From: Gammaproteobacteria bacterium | Lineage (GTDB): Bacteria; Pseudomonadota; Gammaproteobacteria; Pseudomonadales; Porticoccaceae | Direction: 5' to 3' | DNA: 64,000 bases | NCBI GenBank assembly: GCA_016708925.1 | Contig: JADJET010000003.1 | Location: 310,001-374,000 of the forward strand | Shown: one piece after another, positions 35,033 to 42,775 of the stretch | Position numbering within the stretch: the first letter of the stretch is position 1 | How the letters are laid out: the number at the start of each line of letters is the position of its first letter | The notes under the pieces: model-generated | The model's database searches: none | Told to the model about the DNA's origin: nothing | Seen by the model: the letters and a program-made list of their open reading frames with translations, nothing else | Made by a program: the position numbers and the translations under genes

Positions 35033-36292
35033 TCAGGCAGCCAACTCGTTGACCGACAGAATCCCGAGCAGGATGGAAACGATGATGGCGGCGATCACGA
35101 CACCCAGCACCAGAATCAGCAGCGGCTCCACCAGCGTCAGCGCGCGTTTGACGCCGGACTGCACCTCGCCGTCATGGACCCGCGCGAGTTCGAGCAGCAT
35201 GGCGTCCAGGCGCCCGGTCTCCTCCCCCAAGCGCACCATGTTGAGCGCCAGCGGCGTGAACAGCCCGGCGTTCTCCAGGGCGTCGGCAAGGCGGCCGCCC
35301 TGCTTGATGGCCGGCACGACCGGGGCCATGGCGGCGCGCAGCTCGTGGTTGTCCATGGTGTCGTTGGCGATCCCGACCGCGGTGACAATGGGCACTCCGT
35401 TGCCGAGCAGGGTGCCGAGGCTGCGGGCAAACCGGGTAATCTGGTATTTGCGCACCACCTCGCCAAATACCGGTAACCGCAGTATCCAGGTATCGCGCCA
35501 CAACCGCCCGGCCGGGGTGGCCAGGCGGCGCCGCGCAAACCAGATCGCGGCGCCCGCCAGCAGTGCCATCGCCCAGCCCCAGTCCGCCACCAGATGGCCG
35601 AGGCCCACGATGATGCGGGTCGGCAGCGGCAGCGCATCGCCCAGATCCGCGAACAGGGTCTCGAACTGGGGCACCACGAAACCCAGCATCAACACCACCG
35701 AAATCGCGGCGACCACGACCAGGATGGCCGGGTACATCAGCGCCGACACCACGCTTTCGCGCAGCGCCCGCAGCCGCTCCAGGTGCTCGGCGAGGCGGTC
35801 CATGACCTCGCCGAGGTGACCACCGGCCTCGCCGGAGCGCACCATGTTGATGTAAAAATCGCCGAACAGCGCGCGATGGGGCGTCAAGGCCTGGCTGAGG
35901 CCCTTGCCGGCCTTGACCGCCTTGAGCACGTCGTCGAGCAACGCGGTCAGCGAGGGTTTGCCGCCCATGCCGATCTGTACCCGCAGGGCGCGGTCCAGGG
36001 GCAGGCCGGCGCGCAGCATCACCGCGAGCTCCCCGGTCAGGTGATGCACATCGGTGGCATTGGGGCCGCGGTCGGTGCCGCGCCAGGCACGGTGCGGGGC
36101 GGTTTTTGCGTCCGCCGTGGCGCCGCCACCCGCAGCCGGGGTGAGCGTCGGGGTGTCGCTGTCCGTCAATTGCAGCGGCGTCAAACCCTGGCCGCGCAAC
36201 TGGCGCAGCGCGGCAGCGCGGGTCGCGGCCTGCACGCGTCCGTCCTGTGCGGTACCACTGGCATCGGCGGCGCGATAGGAAAACTCAGGCAC
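35033..36292 (-). CDS. gspF: Type II secretion inner-membrane platform protein GspF
   Basis: The 419-residue polytopic protein starts MPEFSYRAADASGTAQDGRV and contains the two repeated GspF domains: RAGLPLDRALRV with FYINMVRSGEAGGHLGEVMD, and later LGTLLGNGVPIVTAVGI with LNMVRLGEETGRLDAMLLE. Three transmembrane helices lie near residues 190-210, 235-250 and 390-412. The central linker is longer than usual and proline/threonine-rich (about residues 44-72). It overlaps gspE by 8 bp. Confidence 0.92.
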   Translation of the reverse strand: MPEFSYRAADASGTAQDGRVQAATRAAALRQLRGQGLTPLQLTDSDTPTLTPAAGGGATADAKTAPHRAWRGTDRGPNATDVHHLTGELAVMLRAGLPLDRALRVQIGMGGKPSLTALLDDVLKAVKAGKGLSQALTPHRALFGDFYINMVRSGEAGGHLGEVMDRLAEHLERLRALRESVVSALMYPAILVVVAAISVVLMLGFVVPQFETLFADLGDALPLPTRIIVGLGHLVADWGWAMALLAGAAIWFARRRLATPAGRLWRDTWILRLPVFGEVVRKYQITRFARSLGTLLGNGVPIVTAVGIANDTMDNHELRAAMAPVVPAIKQGGRLADALENAGLFTPLALNMVRLGEETGRLDAMLLELARVHDGEVQSGVKRALTLVEPLLILVLGVVIAAIIVSILLGILSVNELAA

Positions 36293-38039
36293 TGCCCTGA
36301 TCCTGGGTGACGCGCAGCAATTCCTCGAGGGAAGTAATGCCGGCCGCCACCTTGCGCAGACCGTCTTCGTACAGGGTCAGCATGCCGGCGCGGCGGGCGA
36401 TCTGGTGCAGCGTGGTGGCGTCGGCGCCATCCAGAATCGCCTGGTGGGCGGTCGCATCCATGACGAACAGCTCGTGGATCGAGGTGCGGCCGCGGTAGCC
36501 GGTCTGCTTGCACTGGTCGCAGCCGCGGGCGGTAAAGAGCTGTAATTCGCCGACGTCCTTGATCCGGTCCAGACCGGCTTTTTGCAGTGCCGCCGGCGGC
36601 AGCGTAGCGGGCTCGCGACACCGGGTGCAGAGGCAGCGTACCAGGCGCTGGGACAGTACCCCGTTGACCGTGGAGGTGATCAGATAACGCTCCACCCCCA
36701 TGTCTTCGAGGCGGATGATGGCGGCGGCGGCGGTGTTGGTGTGCAGGGTGGACAGCACCAGGTGCCCGGTGAGCGATGACTGCACCGCGATCTGCGCGGT
36801 CTCGGTGTCGCGCATCTCGCCGATCATGATGATGTCGGGGTCCTGGCGCAGGATCGAGCGCAGCGCGTGCGCGAAGGTCATGCCGATCTGCGGCAACACC
36901 TGCACCTGGTTGATGCCGCTGAGCTGGTATTCCACCGGATCTTCGACGGTCACGATCTTGAGGGAGGCGGCGTCCAGCTTGGCCAGCGACGCATAGAGCG
37001 TGGTGGTCTTGCCCGAGCCGGTGGGGCCGGTGACCAGCAGGATGCCGTGGGGCCGGTCGATCAACTCCCGGTAACGGCGCAGGTTGTCGGGCGCAAACCC
37101 CATGGCTTCGAGATCGAGGCGGATACTGGCGCGGTCGAGCACCCGCATCACCACACTCTCGCCGTGGACGGTGGGCAGCGAGGAGACGCGCAGATCGAGT
37201 TCGTGGCCTTTCACGCGGCTCTTGATACGGCCGTCCTGGGGCAGGCGGCGCTCGGCGATATTGAGGTGCGCGAGCAGCTTGATGCGCGAGCTCACCGCCG
37301 CCGAATACTGGTTCGGGACGATCTCCGCCTCCTGCAGCACACCATCGACGCGGTAGCGGACATGGAGGCCATCCTCGAAGGGTTCGAGATGAATGTCGGA
37401 AGCGCGCAGGTCGATAACGCGGCCGATGAGCTGGTTCACGAGGCGGATCACCGGTGCTTCGGACGCCAGATCCTTGAGGTGCTCGACAAACTCGCTGTCG
37501 CCGCCCAGGGCACCCTCGAAAAAATCGTCGCCGGCATCGGCTTCGTCTTCACCGGTTTCCGTCTGGCCGTACAACCGCCCCAGAGCGATATTCAGCTCGC
37601 TTTCCAGCGCGAGTGCCGGACTGATGGCGAGCCCGGTCGCCAACTGCAACGCCTTGGTGAGAAATGCGTCCTGGGGTACCGCCATGGCGACGTGGAGCCG
37701 ACCCTCGGCGTTGCGCAGCGGCAGCACGGCGTGGCCGATGAGGTAGTCGGGGCGCAGCCCGGGCACCTCGACAATCTGGCCGGGAAACTCCGCTGCCAGC
37801 ACCAGCGGCACCGCGAGTTGCCCGGCCAGTACCTGAGCCACATCGATTTCCGAGAGCAAGCCGAGCCGAACCAGCACGCGGCCCAGCAGATCGCCCATTT
37901 CGCGCTGGGCGGCGAGCGCCTGATCGAGATCGCGCGGCGTCAGCTTGCCATCGCGCACCAGCAATTCGCCGAGCCGCAGGCGCGGCGCGGCTGGCAGGTG
38001 CGGCGCGGCGGATGGTGCAAGAACCGCTGGATTGGCCAT
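36285..38039 (-). CDS. gspE: Type II secretion ATPase GspE
   Basis: The 584-residue hexameric ATPase powers pseudopilus assembly at the cytoplasmic face. It has an N-terminal MshEN-type domain (LGELLVRDGKLTPRDLDQAL), ASDIHLEPFEDGLHVRYRVD, Walker A at 338-347 (GPTGSGKTTT), the Asp box (VEDPVEYQL), Walker B (LRQDPDIIMIGEMRD), the His box (GHLVLSTLHTN) and a tetracysteine zinc site (CLCTRC, then CDQC). It is the first gene of the operon, as xpsE is. The 137 bp upstream to glnB contain the likely promoter, but I see no clear boxes. Confidence 0.93.
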   Translation of the reverse strand: MANPAVLAPSAAPHLPAAPRLRLGELLVRDGKLTPRDLDQALAAQREMGDLLGRVLVRLGLLSEIDVAQVLAGQLAVPLVLAAEFPGQIVEVPGLRPDYLIGHAVLPLRNAEGRLHVAMAVPQDAFLTKALQLATGLAISPALALESELNIALGRLYGQTETGEDEADAGDDFFEGALGGDSEFVEHLKDLASEAPVIRLVNQLIGRVIDLRASDIHLEPFEDGLHVRYRVDGVLQEAEIVPNQYSAAVSSRIKLLAHLNIAERRLPQDGRIKSRVKGHELDLRVSSLPTVHGESVVMRVLDRASIRLDLEAMGFAPDNLRRYRELIDRPHGILLVTGPTGSGKTTTLYASLAKLDAASLKIVTVEDPVEYQLSGINQVQVLPQIGMTFAHALRSILRQDPDIIMIGEMRDTETAQIAVQSSLTGHLVLSTLHTNTAAAAIIRLEDMGVERYLITSTVNGVLSQRLVRCLCTRCREPATLPPAALQKAGLDRIKDVGELQLFTARGCDQCKQTGYRGRTSIHELFVMDATAHQAILDGADATTLHQIARRAGMLTLYEDGLRKVAAGITSLEELLRVTQDQGSA

Positions 38040-38176
38040 GAGCTGCGCGTTGGCGCGAGCACCCCCGTCAGTCAGAAGATGGATTGGCTGTGGCGTCCGG
38101 CACCGCCGTGGGGCGAGCCCGGCCTACAGAATACAAGCCGGTGGTCAGCGGCTGCCGACGACCACGGCGGGCGCCA

Positions 38177-38515
38177 TCATACCGCGTCGCTGCCGGTCTC
38201 TCCGGTACGGATGCGAATCACTTGGTCCAGGGGTACGACAAAAATCTTGCCGTCACCGATTTTACCGGTGCGCGCCACGGCGGTGATGGCGTCGATGACA
38301 TTGTCCAGCATGGCGTCATCGACGGCGATTTCGAGTTTTACCTTGGGCAGGAAATCCACCACATACTCGGCACCGCGATACAGCTCGGTGTGGCCTTTCT
38401 GGCGCCCGAACCCCTTGACCTCGCTGACGGTGACGCCCTGCACGCCGATCCCGTTCAGGGCTTCGCGCACGTCGTCGAGTTTGAAGGGCTTGATTATTGC
38501 GGTTACCAGTTTCAT
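38177..38515 (-). CDS. glnB: Nitrogen regulatory protein P-II
   Basis: The 112-residue trimeric signalling protein integrates 2-oxoglutarate, ATP/ADP and glutamine signals. It has the family start MKLVTAIIKPFKLDDVREAL, the T-loop GFGRQKGHTELYRGAEY with the uridylylated Tyr51, and the B-loop TGKIGDGKIFV. The ATG at 38515 has GGGAAA upstream; the open frame before it has no homology. It is the second P-II gene of the window; the other is glnK next to amtB. It is divergently placed from the exosortase gene. Confidence 0.92.
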   Translation of the reverse strand: MKLVTAIIKPFKLDDVREALNGIGVQGVTVSEVKGFGRQKGHTELYRGAEYVVDFLPKVKLEIAVDDAMLDNVIDAITAVARTGKIGDGKIFVVPLDQVIRIRTGETGSDAV

Positions 38516-38699
38516 GCGTCGTTTCCCAATTGCCGCCGCCGGTTGCGGGCGCACAGTTTTAACACAGACGCCGCCACGGGGCCAAACTTACAGCACTGCT
38601 CATGCCTCCCGGGCCGGCGGCTTTGGTCCATTGCCATTCCTTGTGCAGACTTCATTACGTACACTGCGACCGTCCGCCGGCCCCTGAGGGTGAACACTC

Positions 38700-39233
38700 T
38701 TGCTGCGCTTCCTGATCCTGTTCATGGTCATTCTCACCACGCTGTTTACGGTGGAAATGCTGGCGCCCGTCCAGCAGGCCGTGGTGCTGCCCTGGACCGG
38801 TCTGCTGGCCGACCTCAGCGGCTGGCTCATGCAGTTGTTCGACAACGAAGTCGCGGTAAATGGCAAGATCATCCGCAGCACCACTTCGTCGTTCGGCGTT
38901 TCCATCGAGCCCGGCTGCAACGGTGTCGAGGCGATGATCGTGTTGCTGGCCGCGATCATCGCGTTTCCGGCACCGCTGCTTTACAAGCTCAAGGGCCTGC
39001 TGGCCGGTTTCGTCGCGATCCAGGCGCTCAATCTGGCGCGCATCATCAGCCTGTTTTATCTCGGCCTGTGGAATGCGACCCTGTTCGAGTGGGCGCATCT
39101 GTATATCTGGCAGGCGCTGATCATGCTCGATGCCCTGATCGTGTTTCTGGTCTGGGTGCGCTTCATCCCGGGCGGCGGTCCCGCCCGACCGACACCCGAC
39201 AACAGCGGCGAGGCGTCCGTCGGTGCCGGCTAG
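38700..39233 (+). CDS. xrtH: Exosortase H (IPTLxxWG-CTERM specific)
   Basis: The 177-residue integral membrane protein belongs to the exosortase/archaeosortase family. The presumed catalytic triad is visible: Cys73 (PGCNGVEAM), Arg114 (LNLARIISLFYL) and His133 (FEWAHLYIWQ), each within a hydrophobic helix. The short length and gene context identify the XrtH subtype, which recognises IPTL-CTERM tails; such a tail occurs in the protein encoded 735 bp downstream. It starts with TTG after GAGGGTGA. Its stop overlaps the start of the partner membrane protein by 11 bp. It would cleave and re-attach substrates at the inner membrane during export. Confidence 0.88.
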   Translation: MLRFLILFMVILTTLFTVEMLAPVQQAVVLPWTGLLADLSGWLMQLFDNEVAVNGKIIRSTTSSFGVSIEPGCNGVEAMIVLLAAIIAFPAPLLYKLKGLLAGFVAIQALNLARIISLFYLGLWNATLFEWAHLYIWQALIMLDALIVFLVWVRFIPGGGPARPTPDNSGEASVGAG

Positions 39234-39837
39234 CGGACCCCTGGCGCCCCTGCTCGGCCGCGTCCTGCTCTGGCTGCCCGTCACCTTTGCGGTCTGGTAT
39301 CTGACCGCCGGCTGGCATCTGGCGCCGGTGGCCTGGGCGGCCCATCATCTGTTGCAGTTCTGGCTCCCGGAAGCGGTGGCGGACCTGAGCCTGCGCCAGC
39401 ATGAACTGCTGCTGATCACCCGCTTCGGCGAAGTTGGTGGACAGGTGGTGACAAACCCGCCGCCCGGCGAAAACCTGGGCTTTCTCACCAATCCCCTCAG
39501 TTACAGCTATTCGCTGCCGCTGTTCGCGGCGCTCGCCCTCGCCACCCCGCTGCCGGGTCGCTGGCGGCGGCTCGCCATCGGCCTCGGCGTGTTGCTGCTG
39601 ATCGAGCTGGCCTCGATGCTGGCGACGCAGGTCAAGACCCTGGCGTTCACCACCGGCGGGGCTTTCGTCGCCCAGCAGCAGTGGGGCGCGCTTGCCCGCG
39701 ACGCTGTCGCCCTGGCCTATCAGCTGGGTTCCCTGCTGCTGCCGATGGTGATGCCGCTGGTGGTATGGATGGCGGGCCACGGCGCGTTTCTGGCGCGGCT
39801 GGCCCCAGGGCTGGGCGGGCGTGGGACTGCCAAGTAG
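39223..39837 (+). CDS. Exosortase H-associated membrane protein
   Basis: The 204-residue membrane protein has three to four hydrophobic segments (VLLWLPVTFAVWYLTAGW, LPLFAALALATPL, LAIGLGVLLLIELASMLATQ, LLLPMVMPLVVWMAG). It begins with GTG inside the end of xrtH. Genes of this type pair with xrtH in IPTL-CTERM systems; the role is unknown, perhaps assisting the exosortase or substrate delivery. The loop LRQHELLLITRFGEVGGQVV is soluble and probably periplasmic. Confidence 0.75.
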   Translation: MPASGPLAPLLGRVLLWLPVTFAVWYLTAGWHLAPVAWAAHHLLQFWLPEAVADLSLRQHELLLITRFGEVGGQVVTNPPPGENLGFLTNPLSYSYSLPLFAALALATPLPGRWRRLAIGLGVLLLIELASMLATQVKTLAFTTGGAFVAQQQWGALARDAVALAYQLGSLLLPMVMPLVVWMAGHGAFLARLAPGLGGRGTAK

Positions 39838-39893
39838 CATCCTTATCCTCGGGCGGGAAGGCGCAAGAGGTTGGCCGACCATTGACCTGCGTA

Positions 39894-39909
39894 TGTGACC
39901 TGCATCACA
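39894..39909 (+). promoter_or_regulatory. Consensus CRP/Vfr-type binding site
   Basis: TGTGA-CCTGCA-TCACA is a perfect match to the CRP half-site consensus with a 6-bp spacer. It lies 59 bp before the start of the IPTL-CTERM gene. A -10-like TTATAC at 39926-39931 would place it near position -35 to -41, the arrangement for class II activation by a CRP-family protein. Confidence 0.6.
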
Positions 39910-39967
39910 CTCGCGCCGCAGTTCCTTATACCCACCCCAGCACCCACCCCACCACGGAGGGATTTTT

Positions 39968-41446
39968 GTGCATAACCCCTTACTTCTCAGAAGCAACAAC
40001 GCGGACTCGCGCAAACCCCAAACCCGCGTTGGGGCCCGGTTTGGCTGGTTTTTTGCCCTGTGCGCCCTGTGCGCCTTGGCAAGCACGCCGGCGCGGGCGG
40101 AGATTCTGTTCACCATCCCCGGCAATCTGATCAGCGCGGAGATCGACATTTTCCTCACCAGCGGCACCGCCACCACCGCCACCATCCGCAACTCGGACGG
40201 TACCTTCGACACCACGGTCAACATCCCGGCCAACGGCACAGCGATCGTCACCATCCCCAACAGCGGCCGCATCGGCGCCTTGGGCACGGCGTCCATCAAC
40301 GGCTATTCGATCGATTCGCCGGACCCCATCGCGGCCTATCTGATGGACGCCAACATCCCGGTCGCCTCCAACGACATCACCAATCTGTTCCCGGACACCT
40401 CGCTCGGGACCAGTTATCTGGTTATGGCAGCTACCAGCGGCCTCGTAGCCAACGGCTCGCAGATGGCCGTCGTCACCGGCACCGACAACACCACGGTGAC
40501 CATCACGCCCTCGGCTGACCTCACCACCGGGCAGCTGGCCGGCGCGCCCTTCGCTGTCACGCTCAACCGCTTGGAAGCGATAGAATTTCGAGCCTCGGGC
40601 AGCGGCGATCTCACCGGCACCACCATCACCGCCACCCAGCCGGTCGCCGCCTTCGGCGGCCACTTCTGCGCCAATGTGCCGGACGATGTCGGCGCCTGCG
40701 ACCATGTGATCGAGCAGCTTCCCGCCAGCGCCGACTTCGGCACCAGTTTCGTGCTGGTGTCCACGGAGCAGGGCGGTCCGGGGGACGTGGTCAAGATCCT
40801 GGCCCGCGACAATGGCACGGTGGTCACCTTTGTAGACAGCGTTGGCACCACGGTGCACCCAACCTTGAACGCCGGGCAATCCCTCACCCTGCTGCCCGAG
40901 TTGGTGGAGAACACCCGGGTGACCAGCAACCACCCCATTCTCCTGGGCCAGTTCATGATCGGAGCAGGGTTGGCGATCAATGGCGATCCGGCGTTCGCCC
41001 TGGTGCCCGACCAGAGCCAGTGGCTCGATCGCTACATCTTCAATGTGCCGGCCGGCGACTACAACGATTTCCTGGGGATCGCCATCGAGAGCACCGCGCT
41101 CGGCTCCCTGCAGCTCGACGGAGTGGCGGTAAACCCGGCGGATTTCTCGCCGGTACCCGGCACCACCCTGATGGCGGGCAATGTGAGTACGGGCGATGGC
41201 TCTCACGTCATCGAGGCCAGCACCAGCTTCATGCTGCTCGGGCATGGGTTTAACAATAGTGCTGGCAGTTACTTCGGCGTCGGCGGGTCGGCCATTTCCG
41301 GCGGCGGAGTCACACCGCCGCCACCGCCGCCACCGTCGGGCACGCCGAATGCGATACCCACGCTGTCCTCGTGGGCCCTGATGTTGCTCGCTGGTCTGAT
41401 CGGCGCCTTGGCGCTGGCCGGTCTGCGACGCCGCACTGCCGGTTGA
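39968..41446 (+). CDS. IPTL-CTERM surface protein (exosortase H substrate)
   Basis: The 492-residue exported protein has an N-terminal signal peptide (FFALCALCALASTPARA, cut before EILF). The long middle is rich in Thr, Ala and Val beta strands (for example VTGTDNTTVTITPSADLTTG, TGTTITATQPVAAFGGHFCA) like an IgGFc-binding/adhesin-type N-terminal domain. A PPPPPPP linker precedes the C-terminal sorting signal, residues 463-492: IPTLSSWALMLLAG, a hydrophobic helix and the basic end LRRRT. The motif IPTLSSWA fits the IPTLxxWG rule except Ala for Gly. It starts with GTG after GGAGGG. It is encoded immediately after xrtH and its partner gene. Confidence 0.85.
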   Translation: MHNPLLLRSNNADSRKPQTRVGARFGWFFALCALCALASTPARAEILFTIPGNLISAEIDIFLTSGTATTATIRNSDGTFDTTVNIPANGTAIVTIPNSGRIGALGTASINGYSIDSPDPIAAYLMDANIPVASNDITNLFPDTSLGTSYLVMAATSGLVANGSQMAVVTGTDNTTVTITPSADLTTGQLAGAPFAVTLNRLEAIEFRASGSGDLTGTTITATQPVAAFGGHFCANVPDDVGACDHVIEQLPASADFGTSFVLVSTEQGGPGDVVKILARDNGTVVTFVDSVGTTVHPTLNAGQSLTLLPELVENTRVTSNHPILLGQFMIGAGLAINGDPAFALVPDQSQWLDRYIFNVPAGDYNDFLGIAIESTALGSLQLDGVAVNPADFSPVPGTTLMAGNVSTGDGSHVIEASTSFMLLGHGFNNSAGSYFGVGGSAISGGGVTPPPPPPPSGTPNAIPTLSSWALMLLAGLIGALALAGLRRRTAG

Positions 41447-41448
41447 TT

Positions 41449-41486
41449 GCATGGCAAGGCCCGGCGCAGGCCGGGCCTTGCCATGC
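41449..41486 (+). terminator. Long hairpin after the IPTL-CTERM gene
   Basis: A perfect 17-bp stem (GCATGGCAAGGCCCGGC and its complement) with a GCAG loop begins 2 bp after the stop codon. There is no T run, so it may act as an mRNA stabiliser or a weak terminator. Confidence 0.6.
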
Positions 41487-41578
41487 CCCTTCCACTGCCA
41501 TAGCAATCACCACCGCGGGAATCGGTGCGGATCCACCGCCAGATATCCGCGCCCGCGCCTCGCCCCAAGCTTCTTCAG

Positions 41579-41815
41579 TTATTTTTCACGCACCGGCTGC
41601 ACAAGCAGGCGATCCAGCCAGACCTCGCGGTCGTCGCGAAATGTTTCGAGCCCGAGCACCAGGGATCGGCAAGCGACTGCGTCATGTAGCTGCGCCGTCC
41701 CGAACAGATGATCCCACCAGGGCAGCACCGACCCGTAGTTGCTGTCGGTCTCGATCCGTTCCCGGGAGTGGTGGACGACCTGAAAGTCCGGTGTTGTCAC
41801 CAGCCACCACCGCAG
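41579..41815 (-). pseudogene. Fatty acid hydroxylase/sterol desaturase C-terminal remnant
   Basis: The minus strand encodes TPDFQVVHHSRERIETDSNY and LPWWDHLFGTAQL, followed by LGLETFRDDREVWLDRLLVQ. This is the characteristic C-terminal end of the membrane di-iron sterol desaturase family, with its last HH cluster. The upstream histidine clusters and transmembrane part are absent; the sequence beyond 41815 does not resemble the family. It is a truncated leftover between two live genes. Confidence 0.65.
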
Positions 41816-41944
41816 CCGGCGGCCATCCGCTTCGCAGCGCGCCCTGCGCCGCGATTCTTCAGGGCGGCGCTGATCCGGCCTGCACAGGCCCGGCACAATC
41901 GGGTAATGTCCGGGCGTGATCGTTCATTGCAGGAAATTCAGCCC

Positions 41945-42688
41945 ATGCCACAGAGGTACCGCCCGGATCCCGCGACCAACCCATTGCGGCAATTGTGGCA
42001 CGCCCTCCTGGGGGGCATCGACCAGGCTGTTGCCGTGGGCTGGACCGGAATCGCCGCTATGGCGCTGGGCCTGGCGGCAGGCTGGTGGCTCTATGTGCCG
42101 CTGCACGAACTGGCGCACGCGTTCGGCTGCCTCGCGGCGGGCGGCGAGGTGACCCGCCTCGAAATCGCGCCGGAATACGGCGCTGCCTGGCTCGCCCGCT
42201 GGCTGCCCTTTGTCGCCGTGGGATCGGATTACGCCGGTCAGTTGACCGGCTTCGACACCGGTGGCCACGACGGTGTGTATCTGGCGACGGTGCTCGCGCC
42301 TTACCTCCTGACGCTGTTTCCCGGCATACCCCTGTTGCTGCTGTGCGCGCGGCGCACGGGTCTCGCGGCGAGCGCTGGTTTCGGCGCCAGCCTGCCCTGG
42401 GCGCTCGCGCCGCTGCTGAGCCTGAGCGGGGATTACTATGAGGCGGGATCGATTCTGGCCAGTCGCGCCGGTGCCGTGCTGACTGACCGCGGCGAATTCG
42501 CTGTCGCGATCTGGCGCAGCGACGATCTGTTCCGGCTGGTGGCGGAGCTTTCCGCGCGCGGCGCCCTGGATGCCGTGAACTCGGCGGGGATCGCGGCGGG
42601 TCTGGTGCTCGGCACGGTGCTGGCTCTGGCGACGCTGTGGTTCGCGATCACCGTTTTTCAGCGGATGACTAAATCTGCCAGGCCCTGA
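41945..42688 (+). CDS. Integral membrane protein with HELAH metalloprotease-like motif
   Basis: The 247-residue protein has about five hydrophobic segments. The first ends in VPLHELAHAFG (His54, Glu55, His58), the HExxH zinc motif of M50-type intramembrane metalloproteases. An NPDG/LDG-type third ligand is not obvious; DAVNSAG or SDDLF are weak candidates. Function is unknown. The ATG at 41945 has AGGAAA 8 bp upstream; longer starts (41708, 41908) have no support. It is a monocistronic gene ending in a bidirectional terminator. Confidence 0.65.
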   Translation: MPQRYRPDPATNPLRQLWHALLGGIDQAVAVGWTGIAAMALGLAAGWWLYVPLHELAHAFGCLAAGGEVTRLEIAPEYGAAWLARWLPFVAVGSDYAGQLTGFDTGGHDGVYLATVLAPYLLTLFPGIPLLLLCARRTGLAASAGFGASLPWALAPLLSLSGDYYEAGSILASRAGAVLTDRGEFAVAIWRSDDLFRLVAELSARGALDAVNSAGIAAGLVLGTVLALATLWFAITVFQRMTKSARP

Positions 42689-42692
42689 ACGC

Positions 42693-42723
42693 GCGAAGCC
42701 CCGCAGCCGGGGCGGGGCTTCGC
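42693..42723. terminator. Hairpin between convergent genes
   Basis: An 11-bp stem (GCGAAGCCCCG / CGGGGCTTCGC) lies 4 bp after the stop of the HELAH protein gene and about 50 bp beyond the end of amtB. It probably serves both directions; no long T run is present. Confidence 0.65.
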
Positions 42724-42775
42724 TTCAGGTTTGCAGACGCCGCACCCGGAGCGATGCAGCGCCGGGGTAGATCGG

